Assembly: GCA_036172665.1 (NCBI GenBank)
Contig: CM069874.1
Location: forward strand, 55,596,707 to 55,660,706
Origin: Prosopocoilus inquinatus
Taxonomy: Eukaryota > Arthropoda > Insecta > Coleoptera > Lucanidae
Direction of reading: 5' to 3'
Length of the DNA stretch: 64,000 nt
Shown here: positions 10,091-22,668 of the stretch, one piece after another
Position numbering within the stretch: the stretch's first letter is position 1
Layout of the letters: each line of letters opens with the position of its first letter
Position numbers and translations under genes: made by a program
The notes under the pieces: generated by a model
The model's input: the letters and a program-made list of their open reading frames with translations, nothing else
The model's database searches: none
Told to the model about the DNA's origin: nothing

Positions 10091-11816
10091 GCTGCAGATC
10101 AAGAGTGCGAAATTGCAGTAACTAAGAAGTTCTAAAATAAACAAGTTATTAATACAATTGAATTCGTTTATACATATACTTACAGATACTGATTTCTTAC
10201 TACCGCGTATTAATTAGAGTAGTTTTTCTAATTAAAATAAGTGCCCCACAAGAACGGCACAAAAATTTGTTTTTTGGTTACACATAAAAGTTACGAATCT
10301 CCACAACTTTTGTCAATAATGTAATAATGTTAATGCCATTTTCATACTAAAATGTTCGTAAATATGCCATTTTCGTAATTCCTCGGAACGTCGGGACATC
10401 CGGTATAATTTTTGGTTTTAATTACATTAGAAGTTTTATTATTGAATGTAAAATACCTGCGGTCGTTCGCACCTACAGCACGCAAACCTTTTAAAATCTT
10501 GTACTACAAAGCTCACACAAGTGTCAAATTGTAGCAATTATAATTGAACACCATAACTTCCAAAAGGTCTAAGTGCCAAAAACATGTTTAGAAGTTATTA
10601 AGAAAAAACTGATTTACTAAATCTTAAACGCACACAAAGTTGGTAGAGCTGGGCAGTGTATTAGAAGGTTGCCTCGTTCAGCGGAGAGGACAGAGGGTGC
10701 GTATCTCGTTACGTCATGTCACGTGATAAACTCCATTGGGCATATTAACGAGATTTGATCAATAGGACCAAAAAATTGATTCCATTTTTAGTGAATTAGA
10801 TTAAGCTTTAGGAAACAGATTAAAACTCACTCTATTTACTTCACGGTGACAATATCAGTTTTACCAACCTTGAACGGACATACAGATATGGCCATCTATG
10901 ATTCCTTTATTACACTTTTTATTTACCCACAGGTATTACGACGCTCAACTTAAATGATACTCCTGCATGCTAACCACACCCTTAAGAACATTCAGCGTAA
11001 AGGCTATGAAACTGTCAAATGGTATCATTTATAGTGAACATCGTTGTACATAGATTCTTCTGGATGACGAGCTTTGCCCACAGACCCATTTGCTGTCAAA
11101 ATATCATTTTTTTATTTTTTGGCACTGAGATAGACCCTTGTGAAGTTCTGGCCTTCAATTATTGTTTTAAATCATAACACATTTTATTTAATTATTATAA
11201 CATAATCATTTAATAAATTTTACTCTAAATTCATTAGTGTTAGTTAAACAAAGAGGAATATTCCATTAGAATTTAATTATAGATTTTACAAAATTCATGT
11301 ATTTTAAGACGTCTGTGTCCGTTCCTAGCTTTCATAATTACATACCATGTCCCGAAATTAATTCACTACATGAAAAAAAATCTATAAATTAATTAACAAT
11401 AAATTAGATGTTATTAAATTTAAATGTTTAAGTGTGGCTAATGTTGGAAAGTTAATAAAAAGACGATTTTCAATTATCGAGTTATCTTACAATTATTTAA
11501 ACAAACGCTATTTTTGTTAATAGCGATCCGATATTCAAAATTGGTAAGTGACTTAAAAACACAGATATTTCAAAGTGTTTGTATCAAATTTCAACATACT
11601 GTTATTTAATAAATATTTAATAATCTACAGACAGGCGTTTTTTGTATCTACATTAAAAGTTTACTTTTTTATAATTTGTGACTTTTTGGAAATTTTTTGT
11701 AATTTGGAGGTTATCTCTAGCAGCAAATGCAGTGAATTTCTAAAGTATATAATTTTGCTTTTAAAAAACACACATGTTCAAATGACTGTCAGAAATTGAT
11801 TTTGACGTCATTACGT
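10091..11816. other. Gene-free AT-rich sequence
   Basis: No coding region recognised. GGGACATCCGGTATA near 10,392 resembles the end of a mariner-type terminal repeat but has no partner that I could find nearby. Confidence 0.45.
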
Positions 11817-11817
11817 C

Positions 11818-12155
11818 ATCGATATTTTTGTAAATAGCAACCCTCATTTTTTTATTCAGATAGCTCATTGAATTCTCCATCCTACCACTTCAAAGATTTA
11901 TGATGTTTTATGGGGAAAATATCGAGAGAAAAATTATTGAAAATGAATAGATCACTATCTACAAATAACATAGGCATGACATTTTCAACAAAACCAAAAT
12001 GATCGTCATTTAACCGAAAAACTACGGATTCAAATATTATTTCATTTCATTTTCAATAATTTTTTTCTCAACATTTTTTATGTGGTTAGAGAGAAAATTC
12101 AAGGAGCTATCAGAATAAAAAAAAAATGGGAATTGCTATTTTAAAAAAATCGATC
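11818..12155. mobile_element. Foldback/MITE-like inverted repeat, ~340 bp
   Basis: The left arm (from CATCGATATTTTTGTAAATAG, through the ATTCAGATAGCTC region, to about 11,960) is repeated reverse-complemented on the right (to TTTTAAAAAAATCGAT near 12,155). Arms are diverged and AT-rich. No protein coded. Confidence 0.55.
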
Positions 12156-12734
12156 ATTATTCATTACTCGAAAAAAAAACAGTCAAACATTTATTTTTTA
12201 CTTGAAAATGTGTGCTTTTTGAAAACAAAATTTACCTGTCTGGGCGTTTTTTCGAAAGAAAAAAAGATATTGCGAATTTTATTCCATACTTTAGAGAACC
12301 ACTGTATTTGCTGATAGTGATAAATACCAAATTCCAACCAAATTCCAAAAAAAAATCACAAGATCACTGAACCAGAGCGGCCTTAAAATTTCGCACGACT
12401 CAATTTTTCGTTGTAAAAGCGGTTTTTAATGAAAAGGTTTTGCTTATGTTTTTTTTATTAATTTTTCTGTTAAATTGTATGACTTTCGTTACTTTTCTGC
12501 TGCAGTTAAAATATAACCAATAATCTGAAAACCAAGTGACTTTTCGATGTTAGAACAGGGCCTTCTCTGAATCTAAAAAGAAAGTGAACAGCTAATAATA
12601 TCTGTTTTTTTATTTATTTACCATCGAAGTATGCCGTGAAAGTTTCGGGAAAAAGTGGTACTGATGCAAGTAACTAAACTTTGACAATGAAAGTCATTTT
12701 GATTTTGAATTTAAGCTTACTGCGAATGAAGAAA

Positions 12735-13026
12735 TAGGTCCTTTCTTTCGCTTAAAAGTTTGAATCGTGTTTCGAATAGTTAGACCTGAATTTCGTAGTT
12801 GTTGCAACAAAACAGCTGACTTGAATTTTTGATTGACAGTTCATTTGTAAATAGCGATAATTCAATCCAAAGAAGTCTTAAAAATAGAGAGATTCAAAGA
12901 AGAGAATGTCTGTTTTTGAATGAAAACACGTTTGGATCACGATTTTGTGAGCGAAAGAAAGCACCTAATGTTGCAATATTTTCTTTTCGTCACAAGGTGT
13001 ATTCACGTCCAAATTTACATGCTTGA
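12735..13026 (+). repeat. Dispersed repeat, copy 1
   Basis: 12,735-12,880 matches 26,163-26,310 (for example GCTTAAAAGTTTGAA and TTGATTGACAGTTC). 12,905-12,985 matches 25,711-25,790 almost base for base, including AAAACACGTTTGGATCACG and GAGCGAAAGAAAGCACCTAA; a weaker third match is near 27,835-27,890. No coding region was recognised. Confidence 0.65.
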
Positions 13027-13297
13027 TATTTTTCATTGGATAAATTGTTATTCGTGTTCAATTTATTGTTAATTATTTACATAACAAATTGACTTGTGAA
13101 TTAACATACTAGAAAAAAAAGATATTTTATAAAGTTGAGAGTTAACAACACCGGTTAATCTATCTGATTTGAAGTGTCACATGTCGGCATATGTTATAAT
13201 GACATGCAATCAAGTTGTCTAATTTTACTACAATAGCCAACCTAATAAAATAAAATCACAACCTACTTGATGGTAAAAAATAAAAAACAGATGTTAC

Positions 13298-13497
13298 ATA
13301 ACTTACCATTAAAACTGCGGTTTCCAAGGAGATTCGGTCGGGGTGAAACTGACCGCGATCGACGTTCGCTCTAACCAAAAGCGAAGAATTAAATGATGAT
13401 TTCCTAGACTTCGCTGGAGCGGACTTCGCAGTCGGTCGCGGTTAGTTTCAGCCCGACCGAATCTCTTCGGAAACCGCAGCTTTAAAGGTAAGTTATG
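13298..13497. mobile_element. Hairpin MITE, ~200 bp
   Basis: TAACTTACC at the left and GGTAAGTTA at the right end close an inverted repeat whose arms carry CTGCGGTTTCC and GATTCGGTCGGG. It is more GC-rich than its surroundings. The minus-strand frame here is only the palindrome read through. Confidence 0.7.
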
Positions 13498-13890
13498 AAT
13501 AAGGATAGGATTAAGATAATTACATGCCATCCTTTCAGTAGCGCCGTAAAAATGCATCGAACAGGCACATCGTGTAATGGGACGGTGAGAATAATTTACG
13601 GCGTTCTTACTGTATGATGCAATGTGTCAATATACTCCGGACATCGAAGTACAACTGGTCAACTAATTGCTCTAAAAATCTTTACACATTGAAACAAGAA
13701 GAGTTGATTGCATAACTGTTTTTTTTTATTGCGGCAATATTGCTCTGTTTTTTGTTATACTGAGTAACATCGTTGCTGTAGCGGCGTTAACTGTCTCCGC
13801 CGTCCTCGCGTTTGTTTACACGCTACTGTCTAATATCTTATATTGCCCGCTTCATTAGAATTTGAACCGCGCAAAATATATTTCCCGATA
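13498..13890 (+). repeat. Dispersed repeat with an inverted copy at 33,868-34,255
   Basis: The order of landmarks (CAGTAGCGCCGTAAAAATGC, GGGACGGTGAGAATAATTTAC, AAGAGTTGATTGCATAACT, GCGGCGTTAACTGTCTCCG) is found reverse-complemented in intron 1 of the takeout gene. Probably a transposon fragment of unknown class. Confidence 0.7.
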
Positions 13891-13984
13891 TACACTGTGA
13901 ACGTTTAGAGTGGAACAATCCATATAAATAAGTGCCAGATAATCTGCAGCTAAAATCCTCGGACAGGTAAACCTATTGTTATTA

Positions 13985-14250
13985 GCGCGAATATTTTTTT
14001 AAAGTTATCTTTTTTTTCCACCCCCATCCCTTTCCGCAATGACGTCATCGACATTTTTTTAATTAAAAACGAGTAAAGTTATTCAGAGATGAAAAGATCG
14101 GGCCTTATACATATTGATGAAATCAGAATTTTCAAATATACCCAAATCTGGTAGAAAATTGGGGGCGTACTATTAGAAAAAAATGTCAATGACGTCATTG
14201 CGGAAAGGGGTGGAGGTGGAAAAAAAGAAGACAAAAAATATTTGCGGTAA
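13985..14250. mobile_element. Hairpin MITE with CCGCAATGACGTCAT-type arms
   Basis: CCCTTTCCGCAATGACGTCA (about 14,028-14,047) is repeated reverse-complemented at about 14,190-14,210. The similarity extends outward through T-rich sequence to roughly 13,985 and 14,250. Confidence 0.6.
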
Positions 14251-15372
14251 TGAAAGGATTTTCCGTCATATTTTGTAAAAGAATTCATCGTGTCATTTAA
14301 AAAAATTGTCGATATCATGACCCCTGAACATTTGCCACTTATTAATACTACTCTTACCCACCACTATAACCTAAAAGCATGCAAATACAATTAACGATTG
14401 ATTGATTGATTTCTCATATACCGCAAATTGCGTCCGCTAGAAGCAAATTAGTTTTCAAAATTTTCATCGCAAAACAAGAACCAACAAAGCAAGAAAAACA
14501 TAAATGAAAATCTTCTGTTAATTGATAATTAGTCAGACGGAAATTTGATTTTTCAGTCTGAAAAAGGCAGATCATACTTGCAACGCCTACTGTGTCCAAT
14601 GACTCATTTATAACAACTCTGTAGATAAAAGAGGAAATTCCATAAAGTTGAAACTTGACAACACCGGTTGGTCTGATTTAAATTGTCACAACCTACCTAC
14701 TAACTGAAAATTACGGCCTGCTCGTGAGAGAAACGTTTCAAATGTTAAGGTGACAGAAGTATTCATAAGTCATTATCTGCCATAATTATATTCAGGCATC
14801 ATAACCTTGTCATTTATTTCACGCATTTGGCTTTTTTCTCGCTAAATTTCTAGTTAGGGCACTGTTTCCAGTTTCGCAAGGCAACGCAGGCAATAGTCTT
14901 GTGAAGAGATAATATCTATTGAGTAATTTAAATGTGTAAAACTAAACAAAATTTGTTTCAAACAACAAAAATTGCAAGTATTTTGAATATTAACATTTCA
15001 TACAATAATAATTTATCTTTGTTGTATTTTTCGTTTATCAAATTTATATTAAAATAGGAAACTTTAGAGCCTGCCCTACACTACGATAATCCTGCCCTGA
15101 ATATTTAGTTTGGCTACGGCCTAAGGATACGAACATGCGGAAGATGCCTCACTGTCACTTTAGATGTTTAGGTCGCGCTCCATAGGGACACACGGTATAT
15201 GTTCAACTACATTTCCTATATTTTTAAAAATTTTCTAAGTTTATGCTTTGGTCGTTATAGTGCAAGATATGCTAAATGTAATTGTGTAATTACATTGTAC
15301 CTACTGATATAGAGAAGTAAAAAACTAAGGTCAACAGAACTGTGAATACAGTGAAGAATGTGAGTCACTTAC
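14251..15372. other. Gene-free sequence
   Basis: About 60 bp at 14,637-14,700 (AACAACACCGGTTGGTCTG-type) resembles 13,118-13,190, a small dispersed repeat. No exon following on from the minus-strand first exon (15,373-15,457) was recognised here. Confidence 0.45.
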
Positions 15373-15457
15373 CAAATCGGTATTGAGAGTAAACTCGTTG
15401 CAAACACTCCAGCAGCAACACCAGCAGGCAAAGAGCGAAACTTCCTCTTTCGGTCAT
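15373..15457 (-). CDS. First coding exon of a secreted protein (signal peptide exon)
   Basis: On the minus strand an ATG at 15,457-15,455 opens 28 codons plus one base, beginning MTERGSFALCLLVLLLECLQ and continuing RVYSQYRF, then a consensus donor GTAAGTGA. The peptide has the form of a signal sequence: short polar start, hydrophobic Leu/Val core at residues 8-16, then a likely cleavage around residues 22-25 (VYS-Q). I could not identify the mature protein because the following exons were not found; transcription runs toward lower coordinates, and the remainder may lie in the AT-rich region below or beyond position 1. No in-frame stop interrupts the exon. It could still be a chance open frame, but the start, hydrophobic core and perfect donor together argue for a real exon. 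Confidence 0.55.
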
Positions 15458-15790
15458 ATCAGTAAATTAGCACAAAAATTCACATACACGTTCGCTCACA
15501 TGCGTTTTCGAACCAAGTTTAAAATAAGTAAGTAAGTGATTGGGAGATATCACCTTTCATAAAAGCGCCCCACTTCGTATCCCTCAGTCCGAATTTTCTA
15601 ATCCGAGGAAGGAACTGCTCCGGCGGAATTGTATCAGATCGGATGCGATTTTTGCGGCTGGATGGGACTTTCACTTTCTTTGTGGAATTCGGAGTCGATT
15701 GAGCGAGCCGTTTGTCTTTTTATGTGTTAAAAGGGCGTTGCGCGTGACTTTCACTAGTTCCGGAAAAGCTCGGACTTTACGCGCATAAAT
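15458..15790 (-). promoter_or_regulatory. Probable 5' leader and promoter region of the minus-strand gene
   Basis: This stretch is clearly richer in GC and CpG than its neighbours (for example around 15,585-15,680 and 15,730-15,785) and sits immediately upstream of the minus-strand start codon. A TATA-like CATAAAAAG is present on the minus strand near 15,717-15,727. The plus-strand frame at 15,540-15,788 has no recognisable product. Confidence 0.35.
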
Positions 15791-16884
15791 TAGAGCACTC
15801 TCTCCCACATTGCTATTTAGTAAATTAATAATGACGATGAGTTGCATGTTAATAACGAGAATGATGGATACGAATGTATTGACCTTCACTTTACTAAAAG
15901 ATCTCTTCTGGAGATCATCCTTAATGATAATAAAGACATTTACGTTTCCCTACCTTAAATCGGACAGTTTTCTTTCAGATTTATTCTTTTGAAAGTAAAG
16001 CTACTGATTGTCCAGTTTGTCCTGTGTGTCTCATAACGTGTGAAGGAGATTGAAAGGACCGCTAGAGAAGATCAAGTTTTTTTTTTCTTAAGAAACTTAA
16101 AAGTTACAAAAGTTCAAAGCGAAATTAATTAACGATCAAAAGTTACTACTTTACGACATTTTAAATTCTTGAGGTGTTTAAGAGATAGTTGAACAATCCT
16201 TTACGTGAAACAAGTATTTAAAAAAATGTAGTCACATAAAGGTTACGATTATTTAAATTTTTTGTTTTAACACCCAAAAACGGCTGTTCAGAGTTTAATT
16301 AAAAATAAAATTGAAGTTTATGAAATACATTTTATTAATTAAGAAGATATAAGTATAAATTAAAGAAGAAATCAAGACACTTAAACTGCTGTACCTTCTT
16401 ATTATTGGATTTTGGTCAAAACCGCATGAAGACTTTATTTTGATTTTGTAGGCTTTATTTGACAGATAGAAATCAAATTTTGTTCTTTTTGTTGTTTTTT
16501 CATAGCCTACCGCCGTGATTTAAAGAATTTTTTTTTTCGCGTTTTTTAATACTTCTCGAAATAATTATTGCAAATATTATATGAATGAAAAGTAGAAGAA
16601 AGGGCTAGTTTAAAAATGTCAAGGCGTACTTTACGCTCCATAAGAAAAAATGAAGTTGGTACCCATTACTCAGAAACGAAAGGAACTGGTAAAATTTTAA
16701 TAACACCACTAAATTCCAATTGAAAGATAGTTTAAATAATCTCTACATTTTTTTTCTATCTGTTTAAATAAAAAAGTTATGGCAAGAAATTAAATTTGTC
16801 AAATTTTAATTTTTTGGTATACTTACGAAAGTATGGGAAATTTTTGAAATTTTGTGTGTTAATTTAGTTACCCTATTGATTCTC
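15791..16884. other. Gene-free AT-rich sequence
   Basis: Nothing recognisable beyond low-complexity AT-rich DNA. Confidence 0.5.
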
Positions 16885-17230
16885 TACCGGGTGTCCCGCG
16901 CTATGTGCTCACCCTTCTAGAATCTTTATTTATTAAGAAGAAGAAAAAATAAAAAAGTCTTTTCGTTTCGTCATGGAAACCAAAATTATCAGTTGATACG
17001 TATTCGTACTCGTAATGATTCGTAGATTTTAAATATGTAAAAATATATAGGGTGTTCCATTTAAAATTAAAAAGTTGATATCAATTCCGGCGAAACCGGA
17101 AGTCCTACGACGAGTAGCAGTATGTCGAAAAATTTCGTGTTTTTTTAATTTATTGTCTCCAAAATTCAGGTTAATCGATTGATAAATAAAGATTCTAGAA
17201 GGGTGAGCTCATGGCGCGGGACACCCGGTA
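16885..17230. mobile_element. Non-autonomous Tc1/mariner-like element, family 2 copy 1
   Basis: The element is flanked by TA and bounded by ACCGGGTGTCCCGCGC and its reverse complement, with terminal inverted repeats of about 50 bp running through CTCACCCTTCTAGAATC. It is 346 bp long with no transposase. A related element lies at 28,593-29,303 with the interior in the opposite direction. Confidence 0.8.
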
Positions 17231-19477
17231 TAATTCATCCCATTTAACCGAATGGTTTTTAGTTATTTATCTTCATTTACTTTATTTCCTATCAAATTTT
17301 CTCTGTATGACGTGAACGGTTGGTTGCCTATCTGCACACAATTCTTGGACGTATCCCTATATTGTATTTTAAAATAATTGCACGGTATACCTAACTCAAA
17401 AAATAATTAAATTCAAACTGTTTATAATTCTTCTTTGAAGCTATGTTCCGTGATTTTTGTAAGGGAAGATTGAACCGAGTAAGCAATGTTCATATCAACC
17501 ATTAATTTAAAAATGCTATTGTAATTATTTAAGATATTTCGAATCAATTGTGTATGAAATTTATGTCATTGAATTTTCGGTTATCAATCTATATTGAAAG
17601 GATTTTCTTATATGTAAGGATGTTTCCGGGTCGATTTTTTTCTGTTATATTTTATAGTAATTAAGATACTTTAAATATTTGAAGACTTCGGCTGCCGAAG
17701 TTTGCCTATAAATTTATGACAATTATTTTCTTGATGCTGTGACTTGCAATAGTAAGGAAAAAAACTTTGCAAAAAACTAGACCATATGCAAAACGACATA
17801 GTTAAAAATTCTACATATCCTGAAGAACAAAAGAAAGAAATCATACACAAACTGTCATATGCAGGCTGTTCATGAAAAGCCGCTACTGTAGCTAACTTTT
17901 TATTTGAATTTTTACGAAGTAACTTAAAGAAATTTCAGGACCTTTCCTCTTCGATATTATGGTGCCTTCGGAAAACAAATCACTATCAAGTTTTTGAGAT
18001 TTTCAAGTGTTTTTAACTTTTTTAAAAGGAACGTTAGGTTTATTTATCATCGCATCCATGTTCAGGATATCGAGTTAATTGAATCTCTGAAATATCATCT
18101 TCCAAAGCCTACTACTTTATAAATGATTTAGTTACAAAATCTTGGTGTTCCCGAAAAATGGCTGCAATAGCTAACTAATGAGAATAAACGTCATAGAAAA
18201 TAGTGACATCAGCGTAAAACTAGCCAATAGCAGCGCACCTGTTTGTCATCTGGCATCGGTTTCTACGACTCCAATACTCCAATAAAAAAAAATCAGTTAA
18301 TAAATAACAGGAGTACGAACCTTTCTTGTAAAAACATTTGAAAGTTTGCCTTGCAAATTATGGTGTGATTTGTATGTATTTCCGTGTGTTTCACAGAGTA
18401 ATAATAGGGTATATGGCAATAATATAAAATTATTTATTAAAGCTCTCTAATCGAGACTATAGTCAATAACACACGCGAAAACACCAAATTTGTACGCGGT
18501 TTCTATTTATTATTCTCTTAAATTAATAAATAAAAACAAAAATATTCAAATATAAGTCAGTAAGTGGTTTCGAAAGGTTTCCCATTCGTTGTGATGTCAG
18601 TGTTCATACATTGTCCTTGACGTTTATGTTGTATGCAGACCCTTGTCAAATAGTTTGAATGTTTCCTCTTAATATGTGCTGAAAAATGTAGTTTTAATTT
18701 AAGCAACAATTACGAAGTGAATATCTTAAAGAAATTATTATATTTTTTTACTTTGTTGGTGAGAAAATTTGTGGTGAAAACGGGAACTTTTCGCCATTGA
18801 GAAGTAAGGTTGGTGACACTAAATTTTGTGAAACGCTTATAAATAATTTATTCGGAGTTATTGCAAAGGTATCTTTACATTATAGCACAGCACAATACTG
18901 ATAATATGTTTTACTATTTACTGTAATAAGTTTTATGTGTTCGTATTGATATTCACTTATTACGATTTGACAACATATGAACACTGACGTCACACAGTCA
19001 GAATATGCGTTTTGGCGGGAATTTAATCAATTCAAATTTCTTTAATTTTTTACGGCTTTAATATTAATTTATGAAAAAAAAATATATATATCTAAATTAT
19101 CGTATTTTTACCTACTTTCAAATAAAATCTTTAAAAAAAAATGTTCAGGTACCCTATTTTCATTTCAAATAAATATTTCTAAATGCGAATCATGTTTGAT
19201 AAGTTCATTCTTGTTACAGAATTTTAAATCAAAAAAAAAACTTTGTACTTACAAAATCGTTGGATAATAATCTTGGTTATCATTACAACGAAATAAAAAT
19301 CAAATACAAATGTTAGTTGTACAATGTAAAAACTCATCATATGTACTTTGTGACAATTGTTTTGATAATTGCTCTTGAATGGCAATTTAACTAATTCAAA
19401 TTGATACTTGACCCACCATCTAGCGAAGGATAGTCTCAACTAGTTTTGTCGTTTACTACATTCATTTCAAATATTCA
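17231..19477. other. Gene-free AT-rich sequence
   Basis: No coding region, RNA gene or well-bounded repeat was recognised. Confidence 0.45.
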
Positions 19478-20215
19478 AGTTCTTGTCATCAATTTATAGC
19501 ATTTTAAATTTGATTTTATTTCCTTTTAAATTTTTCATAGTTATGTCATCTCTTGCTATAGCTATTCGCACTTTTATTTGGGTCGCGAACGCATCACGTT
19601 TGAAGTTTCTCGGTCATTGTTGGAATTGCGCTTGGCATCCGTTGGTCGCAGGACCGGATCGGAGGGACCATTCGCTTGAGGTGTTTCGTTGAGGCCATTT
19701 CGGCATGTGATTTCTTCTTGATTTAATTAGGTGATTTTGGAAAGACATCCACCCTTCAATGTTATTATAAATTTTAGTTTACACTCTTGGAAGCAAGGGT
19801 TTTTTTTATGGAAGGATGTTATGGGGAGCATAGTTTGACTATCAACCGTGGAAATGTTTCGAGTTTTTATGGAGTATCCTGAATATTTTTCCCTTTCTGC
19901 CAGTTAGGCCGTATGACCGCCCTGTGAAGGTAGTTATCTACCAAAATAATTTCAAACCACGACGTTTTCATCGAGATCGGAATCGACATGTTTTTGTAAG
20001 ATCGTAGGCGGCCGGTTCCGGTGAGAAGCGCTACCGCTTCCGTTTTTTTTTTGTGTTGGCTGAGTCCGGTCCATCTCCCAAATGGTGGATCACGGTTTTC
20101 CCCGCTGAAAACGTCGGATCTCTGGAGGCCGTGTTGCAGGTTTTTATGTTCCAACATTTTTTTTTCAACTTCTCATCAGTGCGAAATTATTATTTTGGTA
20201 TTTTAAATTATTTAA
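19478..20215 (+). repeat. Dispersed repeat, copy 1 (long form)
   Basis: Two blocks match 24,129-24,606: an upstream block (TATGTCATCTCTTGCTATAG, near 19,541) and a GC-richer block from about 19,868 (GAGTATCCTGAATATTTTTC, GGCCGTATGACCGCCCTGTG, GAAGCGCTACC, CCCGCTGAAAACGTCGG). Between them this copy has about 290 bp that copy 2 lacks. Class unknown; it could be the 5' region of a retroelement. The frames in it are not recognisable proteins. Confidence 0.7.
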
Positions 20216-20545
20216 ATTTCAATTAACTCTACCAACCATTGTGATCTTTCAAATTAACTTAAATTATATTTACAGTTCATTATTAATTTGCTTGATATTA
20301 TTTAAATTTAATCCTTATTAATTGACAAAGTAATTATTATTAGCTAGATTCCTTAATAATCAAATCAGTTATTTAATTATAATTTTATTTATTGTCACAA
20401 ACTGTGAACTAAATGAAGCCTTCTTGAAGTATAAACAAAACAAATTTAATTATTTACAACCAATTTTGAAAACGGTGATATCTAAAATCCTCCCAGGAAA
20501 TTTATTCAACTGCATACATATTTACAATTATATTTATTGCAATAT

Positions 20546-21342
20546 ACAGGCTGTTCTTTAACTGTGTGCAAAAATTTAAATCTGCAATATATCACCACGA
20601 ATGGCAGTGATTGAACTCATATGTTCTTAACATAAATGTAATAGTTTTCGAGAAAAATGCGTTTAAGAACTGCTGGCATAGTTAAAAATGGAACGCGGCC
20701 ACCTCTTAAATTACTTCCCGAAGCCGAAATCGGTCAGGGTCAGTGCCATGTCGGAACTCGAAGAGGAACCACGTAATTCTCGCCGCTGCGATCAGCTGGT
20801 CCGTTAATGCGTTTACAATTTAAATTAACTTCACTGCAAGTAATTACAAGTTTAAGTATTAAATTAAAATCTAGTGCAATTCAAGAAGCTGCGTTTTGTA
20901 ATTACCGAACAAATTAAAAGCCAGATATACAAACAAATTGTAATTTCTCATTCCAAATTATTTTTAAAAGACATAAAAATTTTACATTTACTTTGTTTCC
21001 AAGGACCGTAAGTAGTAATACTTTCCTTGTTAGCAACAAGATTGCAGCAAAATTTTATTTACGTAAAAGGGTGAAGGAAGAACATTTTTAACGCGCTTGC
21101 CTAATTAGTGCATAAATTTTCGGATTTATTCGTTGATAGTTGATATCGTAAAACATATTACTTCGCTCAGTGAATTAAAATTTTAAATAAAATAATTAAT
21201 AAACGATATCCGTGATTGTTATTACGATTATTATTTTGGCTATGATACGGTAGCCACCAAAAAATACGCGCAGAAGGTAGCATTTTGCGTACTTATACTG
21301 AGGTTTTTTTATTTGCACAGAGTAAAAGAACACCCTGTATAT
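20546..21342. mobile_element. Non-autonomous mariner-type element with ~35-bp terminal repeats
   Basis: TATACAGGCTGTTCTTTAAC at the left is matched, reverse-complemented, by the right end (AAAGAACACCCTGTATA), with similarity running on through the GTGTGCAAA-type sequence. About 800 bp, no transposase recognised. A related terminus occurs near 33,597. Confidence 0.6.
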
Positions 21343-22247
21343 TTATTTGAATTTCTCCTATTACGGCACTGCTTAACTATACTATAATTGATAGATCCTT
21401 ATTGTTAACTTATAACTGCAAAATATGGAACAGAAATTCAATGGAGAAATCGGTAAACTTTTAATGAATGGATTGCCTGAATCTCTCTGTATATATATTT
21501 ACAATCATATTTAATGCAATATATATTTATATTTACATTGAATTTATCTTATTATTATGTTTATATTTAGCTGAGTTTTTGCTAATATTTTCCTGATATG
21601 GTTCCCAGTCTTCCACACATTTCTTTTCATGTCAAAGATCTTGGGTGGTGCCCTGTTTATAATTATATTTCCGTTTCAATTCAATTTTTTTTATCGTGTA
21701 CTTTGTAATACATACACTTACATTTTATTGTGAATCCACGAATCCCAGCCTCCGTTAAAAAAAAAAAAAACTGAGTGCCGTCAGCAATGTTGACGTTTTT
21801 TTTTATGTCATTTAAGTTGCTTTTCAATTAATAAGTAACAAATAAAATCTCAACTTATTTTTATTAAAATTGCTACAAAGACAAATATTTGGCACGGAAA
21901 TCATCAGAACAAATAGTGCAATCCGAAAATCACATTAACAAACAAAAAATATATATTTTTATCGCTTTTTCCGTTTTTTTCTTGCCAAGCTAAAAAATCG
22001 CAAAATGAGTGTGAGTGAGACTAATTTTCTGTCTCTGAATTCGGCCCTTAGAAGACGTTTTGCTGCGAACTGATAGATCGCATTCAATATGTTTTTCAAC
22101 AGTAACATCAACAGGGAGTGGGAATTAAAAGAAATCCATATGGTACGTAATTAAAGTGGACACCCGGTATATGGTAACAGATAACAAATTTCAGCCTAAA
22201 ATACATTATTGTCACCGAATAAATGCGAAAAGACGAAGATAAAACAA
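21343..22247. other. Gene-free sequence with a short repeat fragment
   Basis: About 21,390-21,492 (ACTTATAACTGCAAAATATG through TTGCCTGAATCTCTCTGTAT) is a fragment of the repeat family at 34,267-35,010 and 42,273-42,790. The rest shows nothing recognisable. Confidence 0.55.
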
Positions 22248-22471
22248 TAGGCGTGTTCTTTTTGCCACAAATCTTATCTCAACTCAGATAAACGTCATTT
22301 CCGTTGTCATGAACAAGTAAGTTTGAACTGTGATTTCCATCTCCTACCTTGTCACTCGTGCACTTCTATTAGTTTCCAGGTTGAAATACACATTCAAACT
22401 TACTTGTTTGCGCGAACGGAAATGACGTTATCTGAGCTGAAGTGAGTTTTGCGGTAAAAAGAACACACCTA
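22248..22471. mobile_element. MITE, family 3 copy 1
   Basis: The element is flanked by TA and bounded by GGCGTGTTCTTTTTGCC at the left and GGTAAAAAGAACACACC at the right. Inverted repeats of roughly 80 bp run through TCAGATAAACGTCATTTCC. It matches 25,838-26,062 over its whole length (224 and 225 bp). It lies about 200 bp upstream of the CAP gene. Confidence 0.85.
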
Positions 22472-22635
22472 ATATTGGCCTACTTTTTGGGTCCAATGCA
22501 CCTTGTTCTTGCACCGCCTGCCCTAATCTGATCATAATCTGAATTTATTTGCTCATTTTTTAATGGTAAGCTTTGAAACTTTTGTCACTAGATGAAATAC
22601 TTTGACGTTTGAAAATTCCGTTTGAAACTTCTCAT

Positions 22636-22640
22636 TCAGT
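22636..22640 (+). promoter_or_regulatory. Possible arthropod initiator (TCAGT)
   Basis: TCAGT, the arthropod initiator core, lies 29 bp before the CAP start codon. No TATA box is seen about 30 bp upstream. The match is short and could be chance. Confidence 0.25.
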
Positions 22641-22668
22641 GAAGTAGTCTAAGGCAAAGAAAGTCAAA

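Noticed and set aside
20165..20180. CTGATGAG on the minus strand near 20,170 as another hammerhead
   Set aside because: No stem II and no GAA box follow at a usable distance.
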